DNA of 64,000 bases. It comes from Fundicoccus ignavus. GTDB lineage: Bacteria > Bacillota > Bacilli > Lactobacillales > Aerococcaceae. Under the pieces are notes generated by a model that had not been told where the DNA came from, searched no databases, and saw nothing but the letters and a program-made list of their open reading frames with translations. The position numbers were made by a program, and so were the translations under genes. The first letter of the stretch is position 1. Every line of letters starts with the position of its first letter. Shown here piece by piece: positions 39,479-48,058 of the stretch. The DNA lies in contig NZ_WJQT01000003.1 of NCBI RefSeq assembly GCF_009659375.1, forward strand, positions 1-64,000. The letters run 5' to 3'.

Positions 39479-40909
39479 TTGAATTTTGAAACTGTCATTG
39501 GTTTAGAAGTTCACGTTGAACTTAAAACTGAATCTAAAATGTTTAGTCCAGCTCCAGCTCATTTCGGAGCAGAGCCTAACAGTAATACAAATGAGATTGA
39601 CTGGGGTTATCCAGGAGTCTTACCTAAAGTAAACCGTCAAGCGATTGATTTTGGTATCCGCGCTTCATTAGCATTAAACTGTGAAGTTGCACGTGAGATG
39701 AAATTTGACCGTAAAAACTATTTCTATCCAGATAATCCAAAAGCTTATCAAATTTCACAATTAGACCAACCAGTTGGATCTAATGGTTATATTGATATTG
39801 AGGTCGAAGGGCAACAAAGACGTATCCGTATTGAGCGTGTTCACTTAGAAGAAGATGCTGGTAAGAACACCCATGGTACTGATGGTTATTCTTATGTTGA
39901 CTTAAACCGCCAAGGAACACCATTAATTGAAATCGTTACAGAAGCGGATATTCGTTCTCCACAAGAAGCTTATGCTTTCCTTGAAGCATTACGTGAAAAA
40001 ATCATGTATACCGAAGTTTCGGATGTGAAAATGGAAGAAGGATCATTACGTTGTGACGGTAACATCTCTCTACGTCCTTATGGTCAAGAAGAGTTTGGTA
40101 CTAAAACAGAAATTAAAAACTTAAACAGTTTTAACTATGTACGCAAAGGTTTAGAATTTGAAGAAAAACGTCAAGCTGAAGTATTACGTTCTGGTGGAAT
40201 TGTGACTCAAGAAACGCGTCGTTATGATGAAGCAACAGGTCAAACATTCTTAATGCGTTCTAAAGAAGGGGCAGCAGATTACCGTTACTTCCCAGAGCCA
40301 GACCTACCACGTATTACAATTAGCGAAGAATGGATTGAAGAAGTACGTAATGCAATTCCAGAAATGCCAGATTTACGTCGTAAACGTTATGTTGAAGAGT
40401 ATGGTTTACCAGAATATGACGCGATGGTCTTAACATTGAATAAAGGCATGTCAGACTTCTATAATGAAACTGTTGCGGCAGGAGCAGATCCTAAACAAGC
40501 TTCAAACTGGTTAATGGGTGAAGTGTCAGCTCACTTAAATAGTGAACAAACAACATTGGCAGGTACTGAATTAACACCACAAAACTTAGCTCAAATGATT
40601 AATTTGATTGCTGATGGCACAATCTCATCTAAAATTGCGAAGAAATTATTCAAAATACTCGCAACTGAAGGTGGCGATGCGAACGAAATCGTTCATGCCC
40701 GTGGTATGGCTCAATTAAGTGATCCTGCAGTTCTACAACCGATGATTGATGAAATTATTGCGAAGAACGAACAATCAGTTGTTGACTTCAAAAACGGTAA
40801 AGACCGTGCGGTTGGCTTCCTAGTTGGTCAAATTATGAAAGCATCACGCGGAAGCGCGAATCCACAAGTAATTAACCAATTATTAATGGACACACTAAAC
40901 AAACTATAA
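39479..40909 (+). CDS. gatB: Asp/Glu-tRNA amidotransferase subunit GatB
   Basis: A 476-residue GatB, beginning with TTG after a strong AGGAGG site ([18 protein letters not shown]). The kinase-like cradle domain carries the conserved [16 protein letters not shown] segment, and the helical and YqeY-like tail domains that hold the tRNA follow. It lies 11 bases after gatA and ends the operon before a terminator. Confidence 0.97.
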   Translation: MNFETVIGLEVHVELKTESKMFSPAPAHFGAEPNSNTNEIDWGYPGVLPKVNRQAIDFGIRASLALNCEVAREMKFDRKNYFYPDNPKAYQISQLDQPVGSNGYIDIEVEGQQRRIRIERVHLEEDAGKNTHGTDGYSYVDLNRQGTPLIEIVTEADIRSPQEAYAFLEALREKIMYTEVSDVKMEEGSLRCDGNISLRPYGQEEFGTKTEIKNLNSFNYVRKGLEFEEKRQAEVLRSGGIVTQETRRYDEATGQTFLMRSKEGAADYRYFPEPDLPRITISEEWIEEVRNAIPEMPDLRRKRYVEEYGLPEYDAMVLTLNKGMSDFYNETVAAGADPKQASNWLMGEVSAHLNSEQTTLAGTELTPQNLAQMINLIADGTISSKIAKKLFKILATEGGDANEIVHARGMAQLSDPAVLQPMIDEIIAKNEQSVVDFKNGKDRAVGFLVGQIMKASRGSANPQVINQLLMDTLNKL

Positions 40910-40923
40910 TCATTTTTTGGTTC

Positions 40924-40963
40924 AAACGACTTCATCAATAAAACAAGATGAGGTCGTTTTTTT
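40924..40963 (+). terminator. Terminator of the gatCAB operon
   Basis: Arms AAACGACTTCATC and GATGAGGTCGTTT with one mismatch are followed by a T-run. Confidence 0.9.
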
Positions 40964-40968
40964 GATAG

Positions 40969-41112
40969 TATAAGAGATTATAAGTTTAACGCCGATTTAT
41001 CGATATTTATGCCTCGTCAGCTTTTGGTTTTCCAACAAAATCATCGTTGTATTATCAAAGTAAAATTGCTAAACAAAATTTAAGAGTTGCGGATTTGTCC
41101 AAGGTTTTCACA
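40969..41112 (+). repeat. Dispersed long-hairpin repeat, internally deleted, next to a start site
   Basis: Left end GAGATTATAAGTTTAACGCC, then GTTTTCCAACAAAATC joins directly to right-arm sequence (TTGCTAAACAAAATTTAAGA, GGATTTGTCCAAGG). The middle of the element is missing. Its right end reaches the ribosome binding site of the next gene. Confidence 0.65.
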
Positions 41113-41125
41113 GGAGGTGATTGGA

Positions 41126-41749
41126 ATGAAATTGATATTTGACCAATATGTGTTTGAGACATTTCAGATAGAGTCTGTTGAAGGTCGCATGACAGCTATT
41201 CAAGAACGAATTCAACCTTTATTCAGATATTATGGTGAAGAAATTCAAAAGCTATTAGCAGAACAAGGACTTTCACAACCTATTCATATTGCAAAGCATT
41301 TGCGTCGTAAGACACATCCTGCACCCAACACTTGGGTTGCGATTGGAGGGGATAAGAGAGGTTATAAAAAGTATCCGCATATTGAATTAGGAATTAATCC
41401 TGAGTATGTTTTTATTACACTTTCTATAATTGATCAACCACTGAATGAAATTGAAATAGCACAAGGATTTAGTCAAATGACGACACATTTTCAAAATCTA
41501 CCAAGCGATATTATAATTATTCCTGACCATACTCAACTAGCGTTTATTAAACAAGACGAAGCTGATTATCATATAATACTGAATCGGTTAGAGACAGTAA
41601 AGAAAGCTGAATTTATGATTGGTCGTTTAGCTTTCAATGGTGAAGAACGACTACAAAATCAGGAAGCGATTAGCAGTTGGATTAGAGACACACTATTAGA
41701 GATTATGCCTTTTTATTTGGCTGCATTAAAAATTAGTCCGACACCATAG
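41126..41749 (+). CDS. UPF0637 (DUF1054) family protein
   Basis: A 207-residue soluble protein of the YktB/UPF0637 family, recognised from the pattern VAKHLRRKTHPAPNTWVA-like (here IAKHLRRKTHPAPNTWVAIG) and the FDQYVFETF opening. Structures of this family are known but not its biochemistry. The start at 41126 follows AGGAGGTGA; the longer frame from 41087 would begin inside the dispersed repeat. It is a single-gene unit with its own terminator. Confidence 0.85.
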   Translation: MKLIFDQYVFETFQIESVEGRMTAIQERIQPLFRYYGEEIQKLLAEQGLSQPIHIAKHLRRKTHPAPNTWVAIGGDKRGYKKYPHIELGINPEYVFITLSIIDQPLNEIEIAQGFSQMTTHFQNLPSDIIIIPDHTQLAFIKQDEADYHIILNRLETVKKAEFMIGRLAFNGEERLQNQEAISSWIRDTLLEIMPFYLAALKISPTP

Positions 41750-41805
41750 AGAAAAGTCTGGTTTAAGCAACTGGAATATAAGAGGTAGAATAAGATTATA
41801 ATTAA

Positions 41806-41850
41806 AAAAACACTGTAGCTACTGATTAAACTAGCTACAGTGTTTTTATT
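41806..41850 (+). terminator. Terminator of the UPF0637 gene
   Basis: Perfect arms AAACACTGTAGCTA and TAGCTACAGTGTTT with a ten-base loop, followed by T-rich sequence. Confidence 0.92.
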
Positions 41851-41853
41851 ATA

Positions 41854-42174
41854 TTATATGGGATTATAGCATTCTGTTGATTTATCAGGCTTTATACTAC
41901 GTTCAGCTAATTGTTTTCTAATGCGGAGGTCGCTTTCAAAGCCTCACTTACGTTCGTGCTTTTCCAGCTAAATCGGCTAGGGTGTGTCTAATTCGCTGCG
42001 CTCAAAGTCACACCAAGCGATTCTATTAGTAGCGAGGGATTGCCCTTTATACCGCTATGGAAAACAATTAGCTGATCTACGTTAAATAGTCCAACAAAAG
42101 TAAAACGATATAATCAAATTATACTGCTAAACAGAATTTAAAATCCTTGGACTTGTCCGAGGTTTACTTATAAT
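41854..42174 (+). repeat. Dispersed long-hairpin repeat, full-length copy
   Basis: Both arms are present: TACGTTCAGCTAATTGTTTT on the left is complementary to GAAAACAATTAGCTGATCTA on the right, and the tip carries GTGTGTCTAATTCGC...AGTCACACC. The end has the hairpin CTTGGACTTGTCCGAGG. The next copy's left end begins immediately after it. Confidence 0.85.
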
Positions 42175-42251
42175 ATAAGGGTTTATATATTTTTTGCTTT
42201 ACCAGGCTTTGCACGTCGTTAATCTTTTTTTCCAAGGCGATGATTGCTTCC
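42175..42251 (+). repeat. Dispersed long-hairpin repeat, truncated left arm in tandem
   Basis: A second left end (AAGGGTTTATATATTTTTTG, CCAGGCTTTGCACG, TTTCCAAGGCGATGATTGC) starts directly behind the full copy and stops where the palindromic unit array begins. Confidence 0.65.
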
Positions 42252-42596
42252 AATCTGTCGACTGGCGAATTGAGTTAGCACATTAACCCATCCAATGCGT
42301 CGACTCAAAGTTTGAGTTAGCACATTAGAAAAAATTCAGAAATATTGGTGGATTTTAGCTGGAGTTTAGAGAATTTATTTGAGGGATAATAAAATTTAAG
42401 CTGGAAATTCATCCCAAAAGTCATTATTTACTTCCAATGTGTCAACTGGTGAATTGAGTAGGCACATTAACCCATCCAATGTGTCGACTCAAAGTGTGAG
42501 TTAGCACATTAGAACACTTGTAATCAATATAATGATAATTTTTTTAAACAAAATGATAGAATTGATATTACGTGTTCAAGTCAATTTAATAAATCC
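42252..42596. repeat. Duplicated pairs of palindromic units with shared right flank
   Basis: Two unit pairs (42252-42326 and 42436-42510) each contain an AAT.TGTC.ACTGG...AGT..GCACATT unit and an AATG.GTCGACTCAAAG..TGAGTTAGCACATT unit, about 42 bases apart, separated by CCCATCC. Each unit is self-complementary. About 110 bases of A+T-rich sequence separate the pairs. The flank 42511-42596 matches 17958-18046. No gene is present from 41750 to 42842. Confidence 0.8.
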
Positions 42597-42653
42597 AACT
42601 GCATCTTACCTGAGACTATCCTAAAGTACTGGTTAAAAAGTATTTAAACACTA

Positions 42654-42703
42654 AGAAACGCATGAAATAAATGTTCCTAGAAACAGATTTCATGCGTTTT
42701 TCA
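42654..42703. terminator. Stem-loop downstream of uvrC, probable bidirectional terminator
   Basis: Arms AAACGCATGAAAT and ATTTCATGCGTTT pair perfectly over 13 bases with an 18-base loop. The T-run is stronger on the plus strand, but uvrC is the only gene ending nearby, about 140 bases away on the minus strand. Confidence 0.55.
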
Positions 42704-42842
42704 ATAATGATGATGTTGCAAACTCGACCTATTGCCAGACCCAAGTCAATTCCAAGAAGCCTAATGTTTCTCAATACATTAACAAACAGGGAAGTATTAC
42801 ACTATTCTATCCAACTTTTTGAAGTCTGAATTAACTATTTTA

Positions 42843-44699
42843 TTACGTTGTAGCTTTTTCTTTATTAAGTGTTTCAAGAATTCTCTCAGCTGTCGGAATA
42901 GGCACACCAAGTTTTTTGAATTCCTCGAGTGGCGCGGTTTTTATCTTGGCAATAGATTTAAAGTGTTTTAATAGTTTATTGCGGGTTTTGGGACCTACTC
43001 CTGGGATTTCGTCTAAAATTGAACCGAATTGAGATTTACTTCTTACTTGACGATGATAAGTAATTGCATATCGATGGACTTCCTCTTGGACTCTTTGAAT
43101 AAAGTGGAAAGCTTGACTTCTAGGATCAACATCAACGACTTCTTCGGAGTAACCGTCCATTAAAGCAGCGGTCTTGTGTTTATCATCTTTAACCATGCCT
43201 GCAACAGGAATATTTAGACCTAATTCATTTTCCAGAATATCTCGAGCGGCCCTAATTTGAATTTTACCACCATCCATTAAAATTAAATCAGGCAACTCTT
43301 TTTCCTCACGTAATAAGCGTAGATAGCGTCGACGAATGACTTCTTGCGTATGAGCGAATTCGTGTGCACCTTCAATTGTTTTGATTTTAAATTTACGGTA
43401 GTTTTTACGCTCTGGTTTTCCATCACGGTACACTACCATACCTGATACTGCATGGCTTCCTGAAATGTTCGAATGGTCAAATGCTTCAATGTAATTTGCT
43501 TCAGGAATTTGGAGTAGCTCAGCTAACTCAGCTACAGCACCCACCGTCTTTTGTTCACTCATCGCAATTAGACGGAATTTTTCATCAAGAGCTAGTTTAC
43601 TGTTTTTCTCACATAATTCCAACATACTTCTTTTCTTACCACGCAAAGGTGTACTAACTCCGATTTCCAATACTTCTGTCAATAGTTCAGAATCAACGTC
43701 ACTCGGAACAAGAATTGCTCGTGGTTTAATATGAGGTTGTTCTTTATAAAAACGTGCAATGAAGGTCGTGACTTCATCTTCAGTTTCGCCGTAAGCAGGG
43801 AAAATAGCTGCTTCACGTTTGAGAATGCTTCCTTGGCGTAACATAAAGACTTGAATTGATAGCCAACCTTTATCCATTGTATAGCCAAACACATCCATAT
43901 TATCGTAATCTTGACTCATAATAACCTGACGTTCAATCGTTGTTTCAATATAATCAATTTGATCGCGATAATCAGCGGCTTGTTCAAAATCAAGTTTCTC
44001 AGCTGCTTTAGCCATTTTGATTTTTAATTCTTGTTTAATTTCAGCCACATCTCCGTTCAAGAAACGTTTGATATGACCAATTTGTTTACCATATGTTTCT
44101 GTGCTAATTTCATGATCACAACAACCGATGCATTGACCTAAATGATAATAAAAACAGGCTCTTTTTTCATTTTTATTGCAACGACGTAGTGGATAAACTT
44201 TATGCAATAATTGTTGAGTATTCGTTGCTGCATACACATTTGGGAAAGGACCGAAATATTGTCCACCATCTTTTAGGACGTGATTCGTAATAATCAATTG
44301 TGGATCTCGTTCATTGGTAATTTTTAAATAAGGGTACATGGTGCCTTCTTTAAGGCGAATGTTATAAATTGGCTTATACTCTTGAATTAAATTAATTTCC
44401 AGAATGAGTGCTTCTTTATTACTGTTCGTGACAATCGTTTCAAAATGATGAATTTCAGAAACTAACTTGGTTGTCTTAGCATCATGAGCACCGCGGAAAT
44501 ATGAGCGAACACGATTCTTTAAATTTTTAGCTTTGCCGACATAGATGATTAAATCATCGGCATTTTTCATTAAGTAACAACCTGGTAAGTCTGGGAGTAA
44601 CTTTAATTTCTTTTCGATATTTGCTTTAATTTCAGCTTTTTCAGCAAGTATTTTTGCTTTCTTTGCTTGGATGATATTGTGATTTGACGGAGTACTCAT
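42843..44699 (-). CDS. uvrC: Excinuclease ABC subunit C (UvrC)
   Basis: A 618-residue nucleotide-excision repair nuclease. The GIY-YIG domain (LPGCYLMKNADDLIIYVGKAKNLKNRVRSYF region), UVR motif (KLDFEQAADYRDQIDYIE), RNase H-like half (FDHSNISGSHAVSGMVVY) and C-terminal helix-hairpin-helix (IPGVGPKTRNKLLKHF) are complete. A lysine/alanine-rich extension of about 27 residues precedes the usual start (KLKLLPDLPG). AAAGGTGGTGAG supports the long start. The small OB-like gene lies 35 bases upstream. Confidence 0.95.
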   Translation of the reverse strand: MSTPSNHNIIQAKKAKILAEKAEIKANIEKKLKLLPDLPGCYLMKNADDLIIYVGKAKNLKNRVRSYFRGAHDAKTTKLVSEIHHFETIVTNSNKEALILEINLIQEYKPIYNIRLKEGTMYPYLKITNERDPQLIITNHVLKDGGQYFGPFPNVYAATNTQQLLHKVYPLRRCNKNEKRACFYYHLGQCIGCCDHEISTETYGKQIGHIKRFLNGDVAEIKQELKIKMAKAAEKLDFEQAADYRDQIDYIETTIERQVIMSQDYDNMDVFGYTMDKGWLSIQVFMLRQGSILKREAAIFPAYGETEDEVTTFIARFYKEQPHIKPRAILVPSDVDSELLTEVLEIGVSTPLRGKKRSMLELCEKNSKLALDEKFRLIAMSEQKTVGAVAELAELLQIPEANYIEAFDHSNISGSHAVSGMVVYRDGKPERKNYRKFKIKTIEGAHEFAHTQEVIRRRYLRLLREEKELPDLILMDGGKIQIRAARDILENELGLNIPVAGMVKDDKHKTAALMDGYSEEVVDVDPRSQAFHFIQRVQEEVHRYAITYHRQVRSKSQFGSILDEIPGVGPKTRNKLLKHFKSIAKIKTAPLEEFKKLGVPIPTAERILETLNKEKATT

Positions 44700-44734
44700 T
44701 GACTCACCACCTTTTGGTTAATATTTTGATTTGG

Positions 44735-45034
44735 TTATTTGTTTTTGTAACGTTTTTGTTTAGGGTAGTTAAATGGTTGTTCATTTGTTTGAATCATTTT
44801 CTGCTTAATTAAGTATTTTTCAATAATAAACTGTTGGCGTTGATTATAGTGACCGTAAATCGAAATGATATCACCGACTTGAACTTCTAGCATAAAAGTG
44901 AGTGCTTTTCTAGCAAATATTGCCAGCATTTCTGTATCATTATCTAACATCAATTTTATTAAAATCATTGTCGGATTATCAGCTTGGATAATCTTTTGAG
45001 AAATAACTTTTCCAGTAAAATGTTCGTGCTCCAT
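44735..45034 (-). CDS. Small OB-fold-like protein upstream of uvrC
   Basis: A 99-residue protein whose pattern of alternating beta strands (FTGKVISQKII, TMILIKLMLDN, VQVGDIISIYGHY) suggests an OB fold, with a basic tail (NYPKQKRYKNK). OB folds often bind single-stranded nucleic acid. AAGGAGGATCG precedes the start at 45034; the frame extends to 45061 without support. It precedes uvrC in what looks like one operon, which hints at a repair link, but the function is not known. Confidence 0.7.
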   Translation of the reverse strand: MEHEHFTGKVISQKIIQADNPTMILIKLMLDNDTEMLAIFARKALTFMLEVQVGDIISIYGHYNQRQQFIIEKYLIKQKMIQTNEQPFNYPKQKRYKNK

Positions 45035-45127
45035 TTTAACGATCCTCCTTGATAGAATCACTTACTTCTATTATACATTATTTGTCAAATAATCGTTTCT
45101 AAAGTGCGTAATAGTAGGTGCTTGTGC

Positions 45128-45201
45128 TATACTTAGTGAGGACATAACTTGAGTTGGCGGCGATGAAATACAGTATCTTTAAAGCATAGCCCCGAGTCAA
45201 G
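45128..45201 (+). promoter_or_regulatory. Extended -10 promoter and structured leader of the oligopeptidase gene
   Basis: TGCTATACT (extended -10, with TATACT at 45128-45133) is followed by a leader in which CTTGAGTTGGCGGC can pair imperfectly with GCCCCGAGTCAAG (45148-45201). The stem is long but interrupted by mismatches. No known riboswitch class matches. Confidence 0.45.
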
Positions 45202-45228
45202 AATACGTTAAGAAGGTTGTGTAAATCT

Positions 45229-46935
45229 ATGAAATTTAATCAATATGAGTATCAAAGACCGGATATGGAACAAGTTGAAGTAAATTATACGAATTCAATA
45301 GCTGCAGTTCAGTCAGCAACTTCATCTGAGGAAGCCATTGAGGCAGTGAAACAAGTACAAAGCTTACAAAAGTCTTTAGATACACAAAATCAATTGGTAG
45401 GAATTAGACACTCAATTGATACACGTGATACATTCTATGAAGAAGAGTCTGCATTCTGGGATGAGAACAGCCCCTTGATAGAAAAATGGCAAAACGAATA
45501 TTATCAAGCAATTTTAACTTCTGATTATTTAGAGGCTATCACTGAGTATGTTTCAAAACCATTTATCCAAATGGCAGAGAATAGCATGAAAGTTTTTGAT
45601 CCAAAAATTATTCCTTTATTACAAACTGAGAATAAGTTATCAACTGAGTATAGTAAATTATTAGCTTCTGCTGCAATTGAATATAAAGGTGAGACTTATA
45701 ATTTATCTGGTTTAGCAGCTTTCCAACAGTCAATGGATCGAGATGAAAGAAAAGCCGTGACACAGTTAAGTTCTAATTTCTTTAGTGATAATCTAGCTGA
45801 ATTGGATCGTATCTATGATGAATTAGTGAAAACAAGAAATCAAATTGCGTTAGAATTAGGCTTTAAAGATTTTGTTGAAGTTGGTTATTTAAGAATGAAC
45901 CGCCTCGATTATAATCGTGAAGATGTTGAGGTTTATCGTCAAGAAGTCTTGAAGCATGTTGTGCCACTTTCGGAAGAAATTTTCAAAAGACAGGCTAAAC
46001 GTATTGGTATTGAAGATTTAAAATATTATGATTTAAATCTTGAGTACGTGGATGGTAATGCTAAGCCTATCGGGACACCAGAAGAAATTGTTCAAAGTGG
46101 TGTGAAGATGTACCATGAATTATCACCAGAAACTGGTGAATTTATTGATTTTATGGTGGAAAAAGAATTACTTGATTTAGTGACTAAACCAGGAAAACAA
46201 GGAGGGGGATACTGTACTTATATCCCTGATTATAAATCTCCTTATATTTTCTCAAATTTTAATGGTACTTCAGGCGATGTGGATGTGTTAACGCATGAAG
46301 CTGGACATGCTTTCCAAGTTTATCAATCACGTTGGATTGAAACGCCAGAAGTCATTTGGCCAACTTTTGAAAGTTGTGAAATTCACTCAATGAGTATGGA
46401 GTTTATTGCTTGGCCTTGGATGGAACTATTCTTTGGAGATCAGACTGACAAATATAAATATAGTCATTTAGCAAGTGGTGTTACTTTCTTACCTTACGGT
46501 GTTTTAGTCGATCATTTCCAACACGAGGTGTATGAGAAACCTAACATGACGCCCGAAGAACGTCGCCAAACATGGCGTAAACTTGAGAAAATGTATAATC
46601 CATGGAAAGATTATGATGGGGATACGTATTTTGAAAATGGTGGTTTCTGGATGAAACAAGGACATATCTTTGCTTCACCGTTCTATTATATTGATTATAC
46701 ATTGGCACAAGTGTGTGCGTTCCAATTCTGGAAGAGAACACAAATCGATCAAGATGAAACTGCCTGGGAAGATTATCTGAATATTTGTCGTTTAGGTGGA
46801 ACCCAATCATTCTTACAAATTGTTGAAACAGCTAATTTAAAATCGCCATTTGAAGAAGGCAGTTTAACAGCAGTCATTGAAACAATCCGAGAGTACTTAA
46901 ATGGAATTTCGGACGAGGCATTACAAACTAAATAA
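45229..46935 (+). CDS. M3-family oligoendopeptidase
   Basis: A 568-residue zinc metallopeptidase of the PepF/oligoendopeptidase group, with the HEAGH zinc motif at residues 356-360 (LTHEAGHAFQVYQSR) and a third ligand glutamate in the following FESCEIHSMSMEF block. It degrades short peptides in the cytoplasm. The ATG at 45229 is preferred; the open frame begins with TTG at 45217. It has its own promoter, and a stem-loop separates it from the next gene. Confidence 0.92.
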   Translation: MKFNQYEYQRPDMEQVEVNYTNSIAAVQSATSSEEAIEAVKQVQSLQKSLDTQNQLVGIRHSIDTRDTFYEEESAFWDENSPLIEKWQNEYYQAILTSDYLEAITEYVSKPFIQMAENSMKVFDPKIIPLLQTENKLSTEYSKLLASAAIEYKGETYNLSGLAAFQQSMDRDERKAVTQLSSNFFSDNLAELDRIYDELVKTRNQIALELGFKDFVEVGYLRMNRLDYNREDVEVYRQEVLKHVVPLSEEIFKRQAKRIGIEDLKYYDLNLEYVDGNAKPIGTPEEIVQSGVKMYHELSPETGEFIDFMVEKELLDLVTKPGKQGGGYCTYIPDYKSPYIFSNFNGTSGDVDVLTHEAGHAFQVYQSRWIETPEVIWPTFESCEIHSMSMEFIAWPWMELFFGDQTDKYKYSHLASGVTFLPYGVLVDHFQHEVYEKPNMTPEERRQTWRKLEKMYNPWKDYDGDTYFENGGFWMKQGHIFASPFYYIDYTLAQVCAFQFWKRTQIDQDETAWEDYLNICRLGGTQSFLQIVETANLKSPFEEGSLTAVIETIREYLNGISDEALQTK

Positions 46936-46945
46936 TTTTAACGCT

Positions 46946-46986
46946 CACTATCAGAAAATAAGCAATCGTCGCTTTTTCTGATAGTG
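46946..46986 (+). terminator. Stem-loop between the oligopeptidase and oxidoreductase genes
   Basis: Perfect 13-base arms CACTATCAGAAAA and TTTTCTGATAGTG enclose a 15-base loop. No T-run follows, so read-through or RNA stabilisation is as likely as termination. Confidence 0.6.
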
Positions 46987-47009
46987 AAGCAATTAAAGGG
47001 GTTATCACT

Positions 47010-48020
47010 ATGTTAAATTTAGGTACTATTGGAACTTCTTGGATAACTGAGCAATTAATTGATGCAGCACGTTTAACGCAACAATACCATATTAAAGGTA
47101 TTTATTCGCGAGACGCAGCTAAAGGCAAGCAATTTGCTTCGAAAGTTCAAGCTGACTATTACACAGATTCAATTTACAATTTACTATATGATCCAGAAAT
47201 CGATATCGTCTATATCGCAAGTCCGAATAGCTTACATTATGAGCAAGCAGTTCAAGCGATAAAGGCTGGTAAACATATTATTGTAGAAAAACCGTTGTTT
47301 ACGTCAGTAAAAGAATGGCACCACGCTCATAATTTAGCAAAAGAGCATGGCGTTTTAATTTTTGAAGCAGCACTTCATTATCAAAATCGTAATTATAAAC
47401 GCTTCAGACAATTGGTCATGACTAAACGAGAAGAAATGGAACAACCATTCTTAGGCGCTAATTTTAATATTGGTCAGTATTCATCACGTTATATGGCTTA
47501 TTTGGATGCGGTAGAACATAATCAAACAGTACCAAATATTTTTAGTCCGGAATTTGCGGGTGGGTCGATTATGGACATGGGCGTTTATCCTTTGTATGTT
47601 GCTATGGATTTATTCGGCTTACCGAAGAGCGTTCGTTATCATACCGTAACGGGAGCTAATCAAGTCGATTTATTTGGGACAATTATTCTAAGTTATGAAG
47701 ATCAGTTAGTCTCGATCTTTGTGTCAAAAGCGGTACATTCAGTTATGCCGAGTGAAATTTACTTAGACGATGAAACAGTCGTTATACGTGACATTACGCG
47801 TATGAACGATGTTCAACTAGTAAATAGAGCAGGAAAAGAAGTTCAAATTATTGATTATCAACCAGCAAATCCAATGTATGATGAGATGCTAAATTTTGCT
47901 GAGGCAGTTAATAAGTCTGATGAAATGCATCAACAACTTAAGTATGAGAGTTGGAAGCAATTAAGTTTACAAGTAGCTCAAGTGATGGAGATGCTTAGAA
48001 AGTCAGCTAACTTACTTTAG
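47010..48020 (+). CDS. Gfo/Idh/MocA-family NAD(P)-dependent oxidoreductase
   Basis: A 336-residue dehydrogenase. The N-terminal Rossmann fold begins LGTIGTSWITEQLI, and the family signature EKPLFTS with its lysine lies near residue 93; YIASPNSLHYEQA precedes it. The C-terminal half has the GGSIMDMGVYPLY motif of the family. Substrate is probably a sugar or polyol derivative but cannot be read. AAAGGGG precedes the start. The helicase gene follows 38 bases later. Confidence 0.9.
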   Translation: MLNLGTIGTSWITEQLIDAARLTQQYHIKGIYSRDAAKGKQFASKVQADYYTDSIYNLLYDPEIDIVYIASPNSLHYEQAVQAIKAGKHIIVEKPLFTSVKEWHHAHNLAKEHGVLIFEAALHYQNRNYKRFRQLVMTKREEMEQPFLGANFNIGQYSSRYMAYLDAVEHNQTVPNIFSPEFAGGSIMDMGVYPLYVAMDLFGLPKSVRYHTVTGANQVDLFGTIILSYEDQLVSIFVSKAVHSVMPSEIYLDDETVVIRDITRMNDVQLVNRAGKEVQIIDYQPANPMYDEMLNFAEAVNKSDEMHQQLKYESWKQLSLQVAQVMEMLRKSANLL

Positions 48021-48058
48021 TCAGTATGTAGTTGTGTTAAAAGAGAGGAATTATATAA

